Position numbers and translations under genes: made by a program. A stretch of DNA of 44,077 bases from an uncultured Planctomycetaceae bacterium (GTDB lineage Bacteria; Planctomycetota; Planctomycetia; Pirellulales; UBA1268), in assembly GCA_903885565.1 (NCBI GenBank), contig CAISJI010000112.1, positions 1 through 44,077 of the forward strand, given 5' to 3'. The notes below the pieces were generated by a model. The model searched no databases. It saw only the letters and a list, made by a program, of their open reading frames with translations, and was not told the origin of the DNA. Of the stretch, positions 17,631 to 26,566 are shown piece after piece; position 1 is the stretch's first letter; every line of letters starts with the position of its first letter.

Positions 17631-18166
17631 CCGGGCGATTCGCTCCTGGTGACCGCCGCACCGTCGCTACGACCGAGAAGATCGACGAGGAGAAGCTTGC
17701 CGTCCTCAATGTCGTAACGAACCCGCGCCACAGATTCCGCCAGACGCTCTTCGAGCAGAGCCAAGTCGCGGCGGAGCGCCGCGGAGGCCGCTCTATTCTC
17801 CGGCGTCGGCGATTGTTCGCCAACGTGCAGTTCCGGGCGGGGAGGACCGATCCTCCGCAGTTCTTCCAGAGCGCTCTCGAGTTTTGAAATCCGTGCCAAG
17901 GATTCCCAAACCACCGCTCTGGCCCGGGCGGCGCCGAGCCCCAGAACGACCACCAGTTCTGCAAACAGCACGAATATCAGTGCTGGCACGCCGACCTGAG
18001 GGGGCTGTCGCATACACCACCAGGTCGCTGCCGCGGCCACGGTGAGCAACGCCACCGCGCCGATCGCCAGCGGGCTCGGCACGTGCCAGCGGCCCGGATC
18101 GATCCACCAGGGCACGCGGCCAGCGGGGGAGGGGTGGAAAGGTGCCAAAAGGCTATCCAAATTCAT
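17627..18166 (-). CDS. Two-TM membrane protein with a C-terminal coiled coil
   Basis: 179 residues, not recognised. Two hydrophobic helices lie near residues 30-50 (LAIGAVALLTVAAAATWW) and 58-80 (VGVPALIFVLFAELVVVLGL). A charged helical tail follows (ISKLESALEELRRI, then ALRRDLALLEERLAESVARV), probably a coiled coil. AAGGA precedes ATG 18166. The stop overlaps the glycosyltransferase start, so they are one transcript. It may anchor or oligomerise the transferase; that is a guess from context. Confidence 0.65.
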   Translation of the reverse strand: MNLDSLLAPFHPSPAGRVPWWIDPGRWHVPSPLAIGAVALLTVAAAATWWCMRQPPQVGVPALIFVLFAELVVVLGLGAARARAVVWESLARISKLESALEELRRIGPPRPELHVGEQSPTPENRAASAALRRDLALLEERLAESVARVRYDIEDGKLLLVDLLGRSDGAAVTRSESPG

Positions 18167-18732
18167 AGAAGGTCCTTGCGCCGCCGGAGGACTGTAGCTT
18201 AAAATTCCCTCAGCCTGAAATCAATCAGGGACATGGTTGGGAAGGGAGCGGAGCCTTGACAGGCACTGACCCCGCGAAGAACAAGAAGTTTGAAACAGGC
18301 GCCATGGGATTCAGGCCAGCCGTCAGCGCATGCGAGGAGAGCGCATGGAGATCGATGACGAGATCGAGGACGAGATCGTGGGATGCTCCAGACGGTAGGG
18401 CCGTACTCAGGCAAGGTTGTCATCCATACGGCAGGGATCCGGCCATGGGACGTCAACGTCTGGGATGTATGGTGCCATTGAGAAAGGTTGCACTTCTGCA
18501 TTCGTGCGTGGCGGTCCACAAGAACGGCACACAACCGTACCGTTCTTTGCGAGGGGGTGATTGGAGCGACGGCCTCGATCACTCCGCGTGAGCTTGTTGG
18601 CAGGCTGTGGATAAAAGTGACTCGCCGCTGGATACGGCGGTGGGCGACCCGGGAAACCCTTGGCGTTTCCCGCTGGCGACCGAGTGAACTATCTTCAGTT
18701 CACAGGGTCATGAAGAACTTTTCCACGGACAG
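18167..18732. other. 566-bp gene-free region in the glycan block
   Basis: Short frames on both strands here lack family features and good starts. The stretch contains an AAGAACGG/CCGTTCTT inverted repeat (18520-18527, 18540-18547), a CGGGAAAC/GTTTCCCG hairpin (18650-18657, 18665-18672) and a GTGAACT/AGTTCAC hairpin (18684-18690, 18697-18703). The last two follow the FkbM gene on the minus strand. Around 18256-18280 TTGACAGGCACTGACCCC resembles the ends of dispersed REP-like repeats, and three GACGAGATCG-like units follow at about 18350-18380. Confidence 0.5.
18650..18703 (-). terminator. Tandem hairpins downstream of the FkbM gene
   Basis: Two stem-loops lie 30-85 bases past the stop of the methyltransferase on the minus strand: a 7-bp stem at 18684-18703 and an 8-bp stem at 18650-18672. 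There is no T tract. They may end or stabilise the transcript. Confidence 0.35.
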
Positions 18733-19398
18733 CTAGCCGAGATCCCGTCGTTTCCAGTTCTCCCATACAAACGCGTACTGATATGTAGGTTGGTGGCTGT
18801 TCATCATCGCCGTCTGGATCTTTTCCATATGGCGAAGAGAGTGGGGCGACACCTGATGAAATTGCACCTGAATATTCCGTATGCGGGTGATCAATCCTGT
18901 TTCGATGAGCCTGTCGAGCAGTTCGTACTCGCCCCCCTCGATGTTTATTTTCATGAGGTCTATGGGCGAGCCGCTTTTTAAGTGCTTCTCCATCCATTCG
19001 GCCACGTCAACGATGTCGATCGATTCGTTCTTTCCGGACTTGCCAAAGATAGAACTTCCATCGTCGGCGAGGTTCATTTCGGCACGGCGAGAGCTTCCTC
19101 CAAGACCGTACGGAAAGACCTGGATCCGGTCGTTTCTACGGTATCGATCACGGATGCGATCGGCAAAGGATGTCACGGGTTCAAAGATGAAGATCGGGCA
19201 TCGGTATCGAGCAAAGAGGTCGCTTGCCCATTGCCCGTGATAGCCGCCGATGTCAAGCACAACAGAAGTTTCATCAAGTTCGTAATTGAATCGGAAAGCG
19301 TAGTCTCCCCCGTCTGCCCACCATTTCCTGACCATCAATTGGTGCTCGGAAGGGAAGAATCTGTCTTTCATGGAGCGTGCAAGACGTCTCATGAGCAT
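18733..19398 (-). CDS. FkbM family methyltransferase
   Basis: 221 residues with the SAM-binding motif I VVLDIGGYHGQW (about 46-57), motif II-like IFIFEP, and the family's DLMKINIEGGEYELLDRLIE segment. FkbM enzymes O-methylate sugars or polyketides; beside glycosyltransferases a sugar acceptor is likely. GAGGA is 7 bases before ATG 19398. By eye this gene is clearly lower in GC than its neighbours and uses more A/T-ending codons, suggesting recent transfer. Confidence 0.82.
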   Translation of the reverse strand: MLMRRLARSMKDRFFPSEHQLMVRKWWADGGDYAFRFNYELDETSVVLDIGGYHGQWASDLFARYRCPIFIFEPVTSFADRIRDRYRRNDRIQVFPYGLGGSSRRAEMNLADDGSSIFGKSGKNESIDIVDVAEWMEKHLKSGSPIDLMKINIEGGEYELLDRLIETGLITRIRNIQVQFHQVSPHSLRHMEKIQTAMMNSHQPTYQYAFVWENWKRRDLG

Positions 19399-19549
19399 GA
19401 GAATATCCTCTGTCTACGGATACGTCGTACTTCTGCGGCCGGTGTTGTTGCCCAATGTGGGTTGTTGGAAAGCTTGGGCGACCGGGTAGCGTGCCAATCC
19501 CGTTGCATCCTCTCCTCGGTGTGCGGAATTGTTGCGGCTGGCATCGAAG

Positions 19550-19564
19550 TGCCTCAGCGAGGCA
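19550..19564 (-). terminator. Short hairpin directly after the helicase stop codon
   Basis: TGCCTC/GAGGCA stem with a 3-base loop abuts the stop codon of the helicase on the minus strand. It lacks a T run; a weak terminator or 3'-end stabiliser. Confidence 0.35.
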
Positions 19565-21871
19565 TCAGCTTGAGCGTTTGCCCCGGCTGGCACGCTTGCC
19601 GCGGCCGCGGGGGGCGGGGGCTGTGGCCGGCGCGGCAGAGGGGGGTGGTTCGGGATTGAATTTCTCTGCCTGGCCGGTCAGTTCGTAGAGAAACCGGCTG
19701 GGACGGGCCGGCTTGCTCTTGCCCCATTTCATCCGCGTCAGACAGAGCGACAGCGTCAGCCGCTTCTTCGCTCTCGTCACTCCCACATAGCACAGCCGCC
19801 GCTCCTCGGCGATTGCCTGCAGGCCGTCGTTCAGCGAGCGATGGTGGGGCAGCAGGCCCTCCTCCATCCCCACCATCCAGACGCAGTCAAACTCCAGCCC
19901 CTTGGCCGAATGGAGCGTCATCAAACGCAGCGCCTTGCCGCGGGGCTTGTCGTCGCGGAACCGCTCCGTCTCCCGCACCTCCAGCACGAGATCATCGAGG
20001 AACTGCCGCACGAGCCGGCCAAAATCGCGCTCAGATCTGTGCTCGGCCTGATGTTCGGCCAGTGAGTTGGCCACCTGCTCGAGGCAATCCCAGCGGGCCT
20101 GCTGCTCGGCAACGTCGTCGTATTCCTTTTCCAGGAACGAACGGTAGCCCGCCGTCTCCAGAAGTGTGCGGAGTGTTGTGGCGGCATCGGCGGAAGTTTC
20201 GGTCGGCCGGAGGGCGATCAGGCGCTCCAGTGCCGCCACGCCGCCGCAGGCGGCCGGGGAGAGCGTGCCGGCATCGCGAGCCAGTCGCAACTGAGCCCAC
20301 AGGCTGTGGCCGGCGGTGGTGCCTGTGGCCCGGGCCGCGAGAATCGTCTGCGGGGAGAGGCCGCGGGGAGGCACGTTGGCGACCCGTGAGAGGGCCAGAT
20401 CATCGTCGGGATCGACGAGCACCCGCAGGAAGGCCATCGCATCTTTCACTTCGCGGCGATCGAAAAAGGATCGGCTCCCCACGATCTCATAGGGAATGCT
20501 GCGGCGTCGCAATTCCTGCTCGAACACGCGCGTCTGATCGCCTGTGCGCACGAGAATCACCGTCTCGCTCGGCAACACCTCCCCTTCGCGCATCCGGCTC
20601 TCCACATCCCCCACGATGCGGCGCGATTCGTCGATCTCGTCCTGGGCCTGCACGATCACCGGCGGGGGGCCTGAACTGGCGGTCGAAATCAGCGTCTTGC
20701 CATGGCGGCGCGTATTGCAGGCGATGAGCAGATTGGCGGCATGGATGATTTCGGGAGTCGAGCGGTAGTTCTCCTCCAGACGCACCGTCACCGCCTTGGG
20801 CCAGCGGCGGGCGAATTCCAGAATGTGCGAAATCTGGGCTCCCCGCCAGGCATAGATCGACTGATCGTCGTCCCCCACCACGCACAGGCTTTGGTGATCG
20901 CGGGCCAGGGCGGTGAGGATTCGCTCCTGGATCCCGCTGGTGTCTTGATATTCGTCGACCAGGATGTGGTCGAAGCGGCCAGCTTCTGCGAGCCGCACTG
21001 CTTCGTGGTTGGAAAAGAGTTCCTCGACCACCAGCAGCAGGTCGTCAAAGTCGACCGCCCCGGCGAGCCGGAGGGCCTGCTGATAGCGGCGGTAGCCGGC
21101 GGCCGCCAGCGTCCATGATTCGTTGGCATCGGGGGCGATCGTATCGAAGGCCTGGTCGGGGCGGACGGCCTGACTTTTCCAGCGGCTGACCCGATCGATC
21201 AGTTCGCCAGGCGCGAGTGTGGTATCGGGCACCTTCAGTTCTTTGAGCACCTTGCGGGCCGTCGCCTCCTGCTCACCGCGATCGATGATCGCAAACCGCT
21301 CTGGATAGCCCATCACGGCGGCGTGGCGGCGCAGCACCCGCGCGCAGAGAGCATGGATCGTGGAGATCTCCGGCTTCTCCTTCACCTTCGGCCCCAGTGC
21401 CCCGGCCGCCCGCGAAAGCATCTCGCGGGCCGCTTTGTTGGTGAAGGTTACGGCCAGAATGCGCGACGGCCGGGTGCCCCGCCACACCAGGTGGCCGATG
21501 CGGGCAATCACGACGCGCGTCTTGCCTGTGCCGGCGCCGGCGAGCACCAGCAGAGGGCCGATCGGAGCCTGAACCGCCTGCATCTGCGCGGGGTTGAGCC
21601 CCTTGGAAACCGGGCGGGCCGGCGCTGCCGCAGCGCTGCTGGCTGCTACCGGGGCCAGATCGGGGGCCGGAGCATCGGGGACGAGCGGGCTGGGAGGGGG
21701 TGAGGAGGGGCTATCCAACGGTGGAGACTCTCCGCGGGAAGGTGGTCTGGCGGCAGCGGGTGGCGGGCCGGCGGAGGAATGTACCACAGAGGTTGAGCGG
21801 GCCGCAGGCGGCGAGGCAGTTGGGATCGCCTTGACGCCCAAGGCGGGGAAGTTTCTATTGGGAATTCTCAC
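19565..21871 (-). CDS. UvrD/PcrA-type superfamily 1 DNA helicase
   Basis: ATP-driven 3'-5' helicase for repair and replication restart. All SF1A motifs appear in order: Q-like LNPAQMQAV, I GAGTGKT, Ia TFTNKAAREM, II VDEYQDT, III VGDDDQSIYAWRGA, IV LEENYRS, V TLHSAKGLEFD, VI YVGVTRAKKRL. The N terminus is uncertain: the frame is open to 22246, but beyond about 22000 it lies antisense to the next gene. GTG 21871 is my choice (768 residues), giving a Pro/Ala-rich leader of about 90 residues before the helicase core; GTG 21787 is an alternative. The basic C-terminal tail (RGRGKRASRGKR) is common in PcrA-like proteins. Confidence 0.9.
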   Translation of the reverse strand: MRIPNRNFPALGVKAIPTASPPAARSTSVVHSSAGPPPAAARPPSRGESPPLDSPSSPPPSPLVPDAPAPDLAPVAASSAAAAPARPVSKGLNPAQMQAVQAPIGPLLVLAGAGTGKTRVVIARIGHLVWRGTRPSRILAVTFTNKAAREMLSRAAGALGPKVKEKPEISTIHALCARVLRRHAAVMGYPERFAIIDRGEQEATARKVLKELKVPDTTLAPGELIDRVSRWKSQAVRPDQAFDTIAPDANESWTLAAAGYRRYQQALRLAGAVDFDDLLLVVEELFSNHEAVRLAEAGRFDHILVDEYQDTSGIQERILTALARDHQSLCVVGDDDQSIYAWRGAQISHILEFARRWPKAVTVRLEENYRSTPEIIHAANLLIACNTRRHGKTLISTASSGPPPVIVQAQDEIDESRRIVGDVESRMREGEVLPSETVILVRTGDQTRVFEQELRRRSIPYEIVGSRSFFDRREVKDAMAFLRVLVDPDDDLALSRVANVPPRGLSPQTILAARATGTTAGHSLWAQLRLARDAGTLSPAACGGVAALERLIALRPTETSADAATTLRTLLETAGYRSFLEKEYDDVAEQQARWDCLEQVANSLAEHQAEHRSERDFGRLVRQFLDDLVLEVRETERFRDDKPRGKALRLMTLHSAKGLEFDCVWMVGMEEGLLPHHRSLNDGLQAIAEERRLCYVGVTRAKKRLTLSLCLTRMKWGKSKPARPSRFLYELTGQAEKFNPEPPPSAAPATAPAPRGRGKRASRGKRSS

Positions 21872-21999
21872 CCCGCGCCGCCGGACCACCGCCTCAGCCT
21901 GCCGACAGTGCTGTCGTTGTGCCGGAGTGGTAGGCCCGATCGCGGGTGGGATTCGCCGGTGCAGGGCAGCGCCGCAGCAGGCGCACAGGAGAGAAAAAC

Positions 22000-22800
22000 A
22001 TGAACAAAAAATCGCCTCGTCGCTCCGGTCGGCAATTCGGAGGTCAGGACACGCTTGACGAAACGGCTGAATCGGGCCGCGGAGGCCCGCTGTCGCTGGC
22101 TCGCAACGGTGTGGACCACGCCGAAGAACTGGCCGTCGAAGACAATCTTCTGGCCGAAAAGGCGGGGGAGTGGCTCGATGCGGTGCGTCCGCACTTCCGC
22201 GCGATTCTGCTGGCGCTGGCAGGGGCTCTGCTGGCCATGGTGACATGGATCGTCGTATCGGGTCAGCGCGAGGCGAGCCGGGCCGCGAGTTGGGATGCCT
22301 ATCTGTCGGCGGTTGCCACGGGCGAGGGAGTTCGGTTCAACGAGGTTATGAACCGCTATCCCGGCTCGCAGGCCAGCGACTGGGCGCAGTTGATGACGGC
22401 GGAGATTGGCCTGGCCGAAGGTGTTGAACTCCAATTTCAATCGAGGGAACTGGCCCAGCCCAAGTTGCAGGCCGCTGCCGACGTCTATGCCGATATCCTG
22501 ACGCAACGTCCGCAGGGAATGCTCGGGGAACGGGCCACATTCGGATTGGCCAAGGCCAATGAGTGCTTGGGTCAACTCGAAAAGGCACGCCAGGGATATG
22601 AATCGCTCACGGCCGAATTCCCCACCAGCGCCATGGCAGACATCGCCAGAAATCGGGCCTCTGGGCTGCGTGCCGCCGGTTCGCAGCAGTGGTACGATTG
22701 GTTCGCGGCCCAGAAATTCACGCCGCCACCGGCGGCTACCGGGGCGCTGCTGGATGCTACCAGCCCGGCCGCTCCAGCCCCCCCCGCGACGCAGGAGTGA
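22000..22800 (+). CDS. Single-pass membrane protein with TPR-like C-terminal domain
   Basis: 266 residues from ATG 22000, which has AGGAG in front (21986-21990 region). A basic cytoplasmic N terminus is followed by one membrane helix near residues 67-88 (RAILLALAGALLAMVTWIVV), then helical repeats: VYADILTQRPQGMLGERATFGLAKANECLGQLEKA is a TPR-like unit. The topology resembles YfgM-like proteins, which sit at the Sec/BAM interface, but similarity is only in layout. rluD follows directly in the same frame. Divergent from the helicase. Confidence 0.65.
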   Translation: MNKKSPRRSGRQFGGQDTLDETAESGRGGPLSLARNGVDHAEELAVEDNLLAEKAGEWLDAVRPHFRAILLALAGALLAMVTWIVVSGQREASRAASWDAYLSAVATGEGVRFNEVMNRYPGSQASDWAQLMTAEIGLAEGVELQFQSRELAQPKLQAAADVYADILTQRPQGMLGERATFGLAKANECLGQLEKARQGYESLTAEFPTSAMADIARNRASGLRAAGSQQWYDWFAAQKFTPPPAATGALLDATSPAAPAPPATQE

Positions 22801-22812
22801 CGTCTGGACGAA

Positions 22813-23847
22813 TTGTCTGACGACCTACCGGATCAGGGTTTTCCCGACGGAGCCGAGGCGAACAGCGGTGTTGCCGGCAGCGTGTCTTCGTTTGTGGTGG
22901 AGGCCGATCTGGCCGGCATGCGTCTGGATCAGTTTTTGGTGCGGCATGCGGGGGGCCTGAGCCGCTCCTATCTCGCCCGGGCGATCGAGAAGGGGGCAGT
23001 GCGGGTGGATGGCGTGGTGGCCCGCGCCTCCCTGCCGCTGAAGGCGGGATCGCTTGTGCTCTATACGGTTCCCCAGCCGCCCCGCAGTGGGCCTGAGGCG
23101 GAGGAGATCCCGCTCGATTTTCTCTATGTGGATGAGCTGATGGCAGCGGTCAACAAGCCGGCTGGCATGGTCGTGCATCCAGCCAAGGGCAACTGGAAGG
23201 GAACGCTCGCCGGCGCGCTGAAGTGGCATCTTGAGAAGCTGGAGACAGGGGCGGGCTTATCAACGGTGGGTGGGCCCACCCGGCCTGGAATCGTTCATCG
23301 TCTCGATCGCGACACCAGCGGCGTGATTGTGGTGGCCCGTTCGGAGGAGGCGCACCAGCGATTGGCGGCGCAGTTTGAACGCCGCACAGTGGAGAAAGCC
23401 TATCTGGCGATCACTCAGGGGCAGCCGCAGTTCGACCGGGATGAGATCAACCTGCCAATCGGGATCCATCCCTATCAGCGGGAGAAGATGGCGGTGCGGG
23501 CTGATCATTCGACCAGCCGCGATGCGGTGACGAGGTTTGAGGTGGTGGAACGATTCCGCGGGGCGGCGCTGGTGCGTCTGGCCCCGAAAACCGGCCGCAC
23601 CCACCAGATCCGCGTGCACATGGCAGCGATCGGCTGCCCGGTGCTCTGCGATGCGCTCTACAGCGGACGGAGTGTGATCGAGCCGGCCCTCCTCGGGCTG
23701 CCGCCGGGGCCGCCGGTGATCCAGCGGCAGGCGCTGCATGCCCAGCAGATCTCGATCGATCACCCCCGCACCGGCGAACGGCTGCAACTTCAAGCGCCGC
23801 TAGCGGCCGACATGGAACGGCTCCTGGCGATGCTCAGGGGGAAATGA
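22813..23847 (+). CDS. rluD: RluA/RluD family 23S rRNA pseudouridine synthase
   Basis: Isomerises uridine in helix 69 of 23S rRNA if a true RluD. An N-terminal S4 RNA-binding domain (RLDQFLVRH...SRSYLARAIEKGAVRVDG) is followed by the synthase domain with catalytic D165 in HRLDRDTSG, and by KTGRTHQIRVHMA. 344 residues, normal size. The start is uncertain: TTG 22813 is listed, but AGGAG (22793-22797) is better placed for CTG 22804, and both keep the S4 domain. Its last 14 bases overlap the convergent glycosyltransferase. Confidence 0.88.
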   Translation: MSDDLPDQGFPDGAEANSGVAGSVSSFVVEADLAGMRLDQFLVRHAGGLSRSYLARAIEKGAVRVDGVVARASLPLKAGSLVLYTVPQPPRSGPEAEEIPLDFLYVDELMAAVNKPAGMVVHPAKGNWKGTLAGALKWHLEKLETGAGLSTVGGPTRPGIVHRLDRDTSGVIVVARSEEAHQRLAAQFERRTVEKAYLAITQGQPQFDRDEINLPIGIHPYQREKMAVRADHSTSRDAVTRFEVVERFRGAALVRLAPKTGRTHQIRVHMAAIGCPVLCDALYSGRSVIEPALLGLPPGPPVIQRQALHAQQISIDHPRTGERLQLQAPLAADMERLLAMLRGK

Positions 23848-24622
23848 TTTCGCGGGGGTTTTCCGTTCGATCCTCAAGCATCAGAACCATGGCCCGCGGC
23901 AACGTGGAATCGAGTGCCCGTCCCACCGCCACCACAAATCCTCCGGCCCCGTCGCGCCAGCCACCCTGCAGCAGATAGCTCTTGAGGAACATCGCCCCGC
24001 CCCGCAGCGGGAGCGTCCAGGCGGCTGCCGTTTCGTGCTGTCGGCGAAGGATTCGCGCCTTCAGGGGCGCATAGCGCAGGGAGCGCCGGATCACATCGGA
24101 GCAGTCGGAAAAACTCGCATGCAGGATCGATCCAGGCAGGAGCGTGGGCCGCTGCTGCGAGAGGACCTGTTCGTGAACCTCCAGCGGCGAGAAATTCGCG
24201 GTTGTGCGATTGAACAGTCGCAGCAATCGTTCGCGTGCCCACGGACCGTGACACATCTCCCGCCCGCCGATGAATGTGCGCCGCCGCAGCGCGTAGCAGG
24301 CACGCGGATCGGAGAGATCAAGCTTCAGGATCGCGGCCCGCGCTTCTTCATCGAGACACTCGTCGGTGTCGAGCGAGAGGATCCAGTCGTGGTTGGCCAG
24401 AGCGACGGCTGCCTGTTTTTGTGGGCCATAGCCGAGAAAGGTCTGGTGTTCCACCCGGGCGCCAGTCTCGAGGGCCAGATCGATCGAACCATCGGTGGAG
24501 CCGGAGTCGAGCACCAGCCGCTCCTGACAGAAATCGACAGAGGCGAGCGCCCGCTGCAGATGGGGGGCGGAGTTGTGCGCGATGATCGCGGCGGAGATGG
24601 GTAGTGAGCCGGCAGTCGTCAT
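23834..24622 (-). CDS. Family 2 glycosyltransferase (WaaE/KdtX-like)
   Basis: 262 residues. The N-terminal GT2 nucleotide-binding fold starts at ISAAIIAHNSAPHLQRALASV, then LDSGSTDGS (near residue 40) and LSLDTDECLD with the D-x-D metal site (near 83). YGPQKQAA and FNRTTANFSPLEVHEQV are typical of the lipopolysaccharide core transferases of WaaE type. It may add a heptose or glucose to LPS core; the donor is not certain. The stop overlaps rluD by 14 bases in convergent orientation, and the start overlaps the kinase gene stop (ATGA). Confidence 0.82.
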   Translation of the reverse strand: MTTAGSLPISAAIIAHNSAPHLQRALASVDFCQERLVLDSGSTDGSIDLALETGARVEHQTFLGYGPQKQAAVALANHDWILSLDTDECLDEEARAAILKLDLSDPRACYALRRRTFIGGREMCHGPWARERLLRLFNRTTANFSPLEVHEQVLSQQRPTLLPGSILHASFSDCSDVIRRSLRYAPLKARILRRQHETAAAWTLPLRGGAMFLKSYLLQGGWRDGAGGFVVAVGRALDSTLPRAMVLMLEDRTENPREIISP

Positions 24623-26388
24623 GGCTGATGGGCCGGCGGAGGCGTGGGCCGGGGATTTCCGCCGGCCGGCGCAGGGGAGTCGAGCGGCGGAGGGGCGGCG
24701 TCGGCGGGGAGTTTCGCGGGGGGGGAATCGGAGGCGAGCGTGAGGGGAAATTCGAGCACGAATCGGCTCCCCCGCCCCGGTTCGCTCTCGGCCCGAATGT
24801 CGCCGCCATGCTCCCGGAGGATCTTGCGGCTCACAGTGAGGCCCAGGCCTGTCCCCCGCGAACCTTTTGTGGAGACAAAAAGGTCGAAAATCTCGGCCAC
24901 CGTTTCGGGTTTCATACCCGCGCCGTTGTCGCCGACAATGACCCGCACCAGTTTCTTCTGGAAATCGGCCTCCACGAAGATCTCCACCGTGGCGTCGGTC
25001 CGCTCCTCCACGGCATCCAGGGCGTTACTGACAACATTGAGGACGGCCCGGGAAATTCCCTCTGGGTCAAAGAGCAGCCGGGGCAGATCGGTGGGGGGTG
25101 TCCAGCGAATCTGCGTGCCTGCCTCGTCCGCCCGGTGGTGGACCGTCTCCACGATATCGGCCACCAGGGCCACCAGATCGGTGGCCACTGGATCGGGCTC
25201 CCGCTCCTTGCTGAACGAGAGCATGTCCATCACCAGCGAGGAGATCTTGTTCTGGTTTCGCGACACAATATTCCAGCCCTTCTGGAGGACTGCCATGTCG
25301 TCGTTTTCCAGTCCCATCTCCACCAGATAGCTGCCGCCGCGGATGCCCTGCAGGATGTTCTTGATGTGATGCGAGAGCGTCGCGATCGTGTGGCCGACCG
25401 CCGCCATGCGCTCCGACTGCACCATGGCGGAGTAATACGTGGTGTCTTCGACCGCCAGCGCCGCCTGATGCCCGATGGCGATCAGCAGCTTCAGGTGTTC
25501 TTCGCTGAATCGCCTCTGCCCTGCCCCCACCGCCTCAGCCAGCGGCGTCAGGGTGTCGACGTAGATGATCCCCACGGTGCCGTAGCGGCCCTGCATCGGC
25601 ACGCAGATCGCCTCGCGCACGCCAGTGCGCAGCACGCTGTGGCCGGAGCTGAAGCGATCGTCGTCCTGCGCATCGCTGGTGAGCACCCCCTCCCCACGTT
25701 CCAGCACGTAGTCGAGGATCGTGCGACTGATGGCCATCGCCGTGGTGGCCCCGGCGTTGCGGTCGCGGCGGGCCTTTGAATGGAGCGTGCGGGTCTCGGG
25801 ATCGAAGAGCATGATGCAGCCGCGATCCGCTTCGACCCATTCAAATACCAGCTGCAGGATACGGTTGAGCAGTTCGTCGATGTCGAGTGTGTGGCTGACC
25901 GCCAGGGCGGTGCGATACATCACCTGCAGATTGCTGCGGGCCCGGGCCAGCCAGCGGTTGTCTGTGTCTTCGGGCACCGTCTGGCCCATGAGACCAAACA
26001 GTGCCTCATCGCGCATGGTACGCACGATCCGTGAGCCATCGTCCCGGGGGGCGGAGGCGACAATATCGACATCGGTCGACACCGGCAGATCGGCCGGTTC
26101 ACGGGCGAAGGCGAGCACGCTGCGGCCGACAAGGATCTGATCACCGCTGCGGAGATCCGCTCGCTCGATCCGGCGGTTGTTGACGAACGTGCCGTTGGAG
26201 CTCTTGAGATCAGCCACCGTGAACGACTCGCCGACGCGACGGATCTCGGCATGGCGCCTGGAAACCTCGTTGTCGTCGAGCTGGACCGTGTTGCCCGCTT
26301 CACGGCCAATGCTCACCGCCCCCGCGTGCGCTGTCAGATCGTAGCGGGTGCCGCGATTACGGCCTTGGATGACGTAGAGCAACGACAC
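24619..26388 (-). CDS. FHA-GAF histidine kinase
   Basis: 589 residues. Domains: FHA near 16-86 (SIGREAGNTVQLDDNEVSRRHAEI, then LKSSNGTFVNN), a phosphothreonine-binding module; GAF near 160-315 (ILQLVFEWVEADRGCIMLFD, GIIYVDTL); a histidine box LSHHIKN (phospho-acceptor H340 or H341); and HATPase near 440-550 (NVVSNALDAVEE, DNGAGM, GTGLGLTVSRKIL). The C-terminal tail is Pro-rich. The frame opens at a TTG (26415), but GGAGA is 9 bases before GTG 26388, which begins at the FHA strand. No membrane helix is seen, so it is cytosolic. No response regulator lies nearby; the FHA domain hints at input from a Ser/Thr kinase. Confidence 0.88.
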   Translation of the reverse strand: MSLLYVIQGRNRGTRYDLTAHAGAVSIGREAGNTVQLDDNEVSRRHAEIRRVGESFTVADLKSSNGTFVNNRRIERADLRSGDQILVGRSVLAFAREPADLPVSTDVDIVASAPRDDGSRIVRTMRDEALFGLMGQTVPEDTDNRWLARARSNLQVMYRTALAVSHTLDIDELLNRILQLVFEWVEADRGCIMLFDPETRTLHSKARRDRNAGATTAMAISRTILDYVLERGEGVLTSDAQDDDRFSSGHSVLRTGVREAICVPMQGRYGTVGIIYVDTLTPLAEAVGAGQRRFSEEHLKLLIAIGHQAALAVEDTTYYSAMVQSERMAAVGHTIATLSHHIKNILQGIRGGSYLVEMGLENDDMAVLQKGWNIVSRNQNKISSLVMDMLSFSKEREPDPVATDLVALVADIVETVHHRADEAGTQIRWTPPTDLPRLLFDPEGISRAVLNVVSNALDAVEERTDATVEIFVEADFQKKLVRVIVGDNGAGMKPETVAEIFDLFVSTKGSRGTGLGLTVSRKILREHGGDIRAESEPGRGSRFVLEFPLTLASDSPPAKLPADAAPPPLDSPAPAGGNPRPTPPPAHQP

Positions 26389-26488
26389 GTTCACTGTTCT
26401 CCGGATGGCAGCCAAGCGACTGCCCGCGACACAACGGCTAACGCAAATTCTGGCACACCCAGCGCTCAGCGGGAAGCCGTCTGCGGTC

Positions 26489-26494
26489 TACAAT
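26489..26494 (+). promoter_or_regulatory. -10-like element upstream of the M28 peptidase
   Basis: TACAAT at 26489-26494 is a good -10 hexamer about 70 bases before the peptidase start, in the gap between divergent genes. No matching -35 is evident. Confidence 0.3.
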
Positions 26495-26566
26495 AGGAAA
26501 ACGGTGGGGCCGATGGGGCCGGACCGTCATGAGCCGCTGTCGATCGACTCCGCTGGAGAGCAGGGA

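Noticed and set aside
18199-18591. Two overlapping frames (127 residues minus, 111 residues plus) in the gene-free tract
   Set aside because: No ribosome sites, no recognisable domain, odd composition; treated as non-coding.
21872-22246. N-terminal 125 residues of the longest helicase frame
   Set aside because: Antisense to the TPR protein gene from 22000 onward; low-complexity residues, no helicase homology.
26405-26566. 54-residue extension of the M28 peptidase
   Set aside because: No ribosome site, and it would place the signal peptide inside the chain; ATG 26567 with GGAGAG upstream fits better.
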